Assembly (NCBI RefSeq): GCF_003815655.1 | Contig: NZ_CP033917.1 | Coordinates: forward strand, 3,534,001 to 3,598,000 | Direction: 5' to 3' | Origin: Chryseobacterium sp. G0201 | Lineage (GTDB): Bacteria > Bacteroidota > Bacteroidia > Flavobacteriales > Weeksellaceae | Length of the DNA: 64,000 bases | Shown: piece by piece, positions 63,626-64,000 of the stretch | Layout: every line of letters begins with the position of its first letter | Position numbering within the stretch: the stretch's first letter is position 1 | The notes under the pieces: model-generated | The model's database searches: none | What the model was told of the DNA's origin: nothing | What the model saw: the letters and a program-made list of their open reading frames with translations, nothing else | Program-made: the position numbers and the translations under genes

Positions 63626-63706
63626 CGCTGAGTGGAACGCCCTTGCGAACTTAAAAATATTCATAACTAAAATCAAAAAAATCCTTGCGGACTTTGCGAT
63701 AAAAAT
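63626..63706 (+). repeat. Second dispersed repeat family, copy 4
   Basis: CGCTGAGTGGAACGCCCTTG, GAACTTAAAAATATTC and CCTTGCGGACTTTGCGATAA match 21915-21989. It lies between ureF and ureG. Confidence 0.75.
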
Positions 63707-63727
63707 AAAAAACAGAAGCAATTTAAA

Positions 63728-64000
63728 ATGGAAAATAGAAAATATATAAAAGTAGGAGTTGCCGGACCTGTAGGTTCAGGAAAAACAGCTTTATTAGAAA
63801 GATTAAGCAGAAAATTATACGGAACATATGATCTTGGAGTAATTACCAATGACATTTATACAAAAGAAGATGCAGAATTTATGGCTAAAAACAGTCTTCT
63901 TCCTCATGACAGAATTATCGGGGTAGAAACAGGCGGTTGCCCTCACACTGCGATTCGTGAAGATGCAAGTATGAATTTGGAAGCGGTAGATGAATTGGCA
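63728..64000 (+). CDS. ureG: Urease accessory GTPase UreG (partial)
   Basis: Ninety-one codons from the ATG run off the right edge. The frame gives [20 protein letters not shown] (P-loop), [16 protein letters not shown], and the CPH nickel motif in [16 protein letters not shown]. UreG uses GTP to drive nickel insertion. About 110 C-terminal residues are outside the window. Confidence 0.95.
   Translation, partial: MENRKYIKVGVAGPVGSGKTALLERLSRKLYGTYDLGVITNDIYTKEDAEFMAKNSLLPHDRIIGVETGGCPHTAIREDASMNLEAVDELA

Overview
The window is AT-rich chromosomal DNA from a member of Bacteroidota, most likely family Weeksellaceae, close to Chryseobacterium. This rests on the promoter type (the -7 element TAnnTTTG recurs, often about 19 bases after a TTG or TTTG), on protein flavour (many secreted proteins whose signal peptides end in AQ or SQ), and on an arginine pathway that uses an N-acylornithine carbamoyltransferase. 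Genus is an inference; no rRNA gene is present.

Layout. 1-5.7 kb: partial rlmH, a YihY-type membrane protein, nhaA and a RelA/SpoT gene. 5.9-16.8 kb: a co-oriented minus-strand block that looks like a short-chain carboxylate uptake, sensing and activation module. It holds acetyl-CoA and propionyl-CoA synthetases, a receiver-only response regulator, an SLC5-STAC-histidine kinase, two tiny membrane proteins, an MHS-type MFS permease and an outer-membrane porin-like protein. 17.6-26.6 kb: a nearly complete arginine pathway (GNAT, argG, argC, argD, argF', argB, argE, argH), followed by a convergent Lrp/AsnC regulator. 27.3-33.3 kb: pyrB behind a leader ORF and terminator that look like an attenuator, then carA, a REP-associated transposase with a hairpin cluster, and carB. 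Carbamoyl phosphate from CarAB feeds both PyrB and the arginine carbamoyltransferase.

33.6-40.8 kb: a minus-strand locus for non-phosphorylating L-fucose (or related 6-deoxyhexose) oxidation: two SDR dehydrogenases, lactonase, mutarotase, diketo-acid hydrolase, UxaA-type dehydratase and a FucP transporter. 41-50.6 kb: housekeeping and stress genes (a DUF1801 pseudogene, an inactive-looking aspartyl-protease homologue, an ICL/PEP-mutase protein, Ada, DUF2911, GNAT, cupin, dienelactone hydrolase, holA, trxB, crcB). 50.7-52.3 kb: tRNA-Ser and three tandem, almost identical cold-shock genes. 52.3-58.4 kb: a KAS III-like enzyme, a monoamine-oxidase and sarcosine-oxidase-like pair, and two unknown genes. 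58.7-64 kb: a urease operon (ureABC, an outer-membrane-like protein, ureEF, partial ureG).

Intergenic DNA is crowded with dispersed repeats: a ~200-bp hairpin-forming repeat with four same-orientation copies, a second family with four copies in both orientations, a third with two copies, several long inverted repeats, and REP-like hairpins beside the RAYT gene. The most interesting leads are the ~200-bp repeat, the pyrB attenuator, the carboxylate module whose regulator has no DNA-binding domain, the Val90 signature predicting a succinylated arginine pathway, and the unusual fucose locus. All functions are read from sequence alone; no database search was run.
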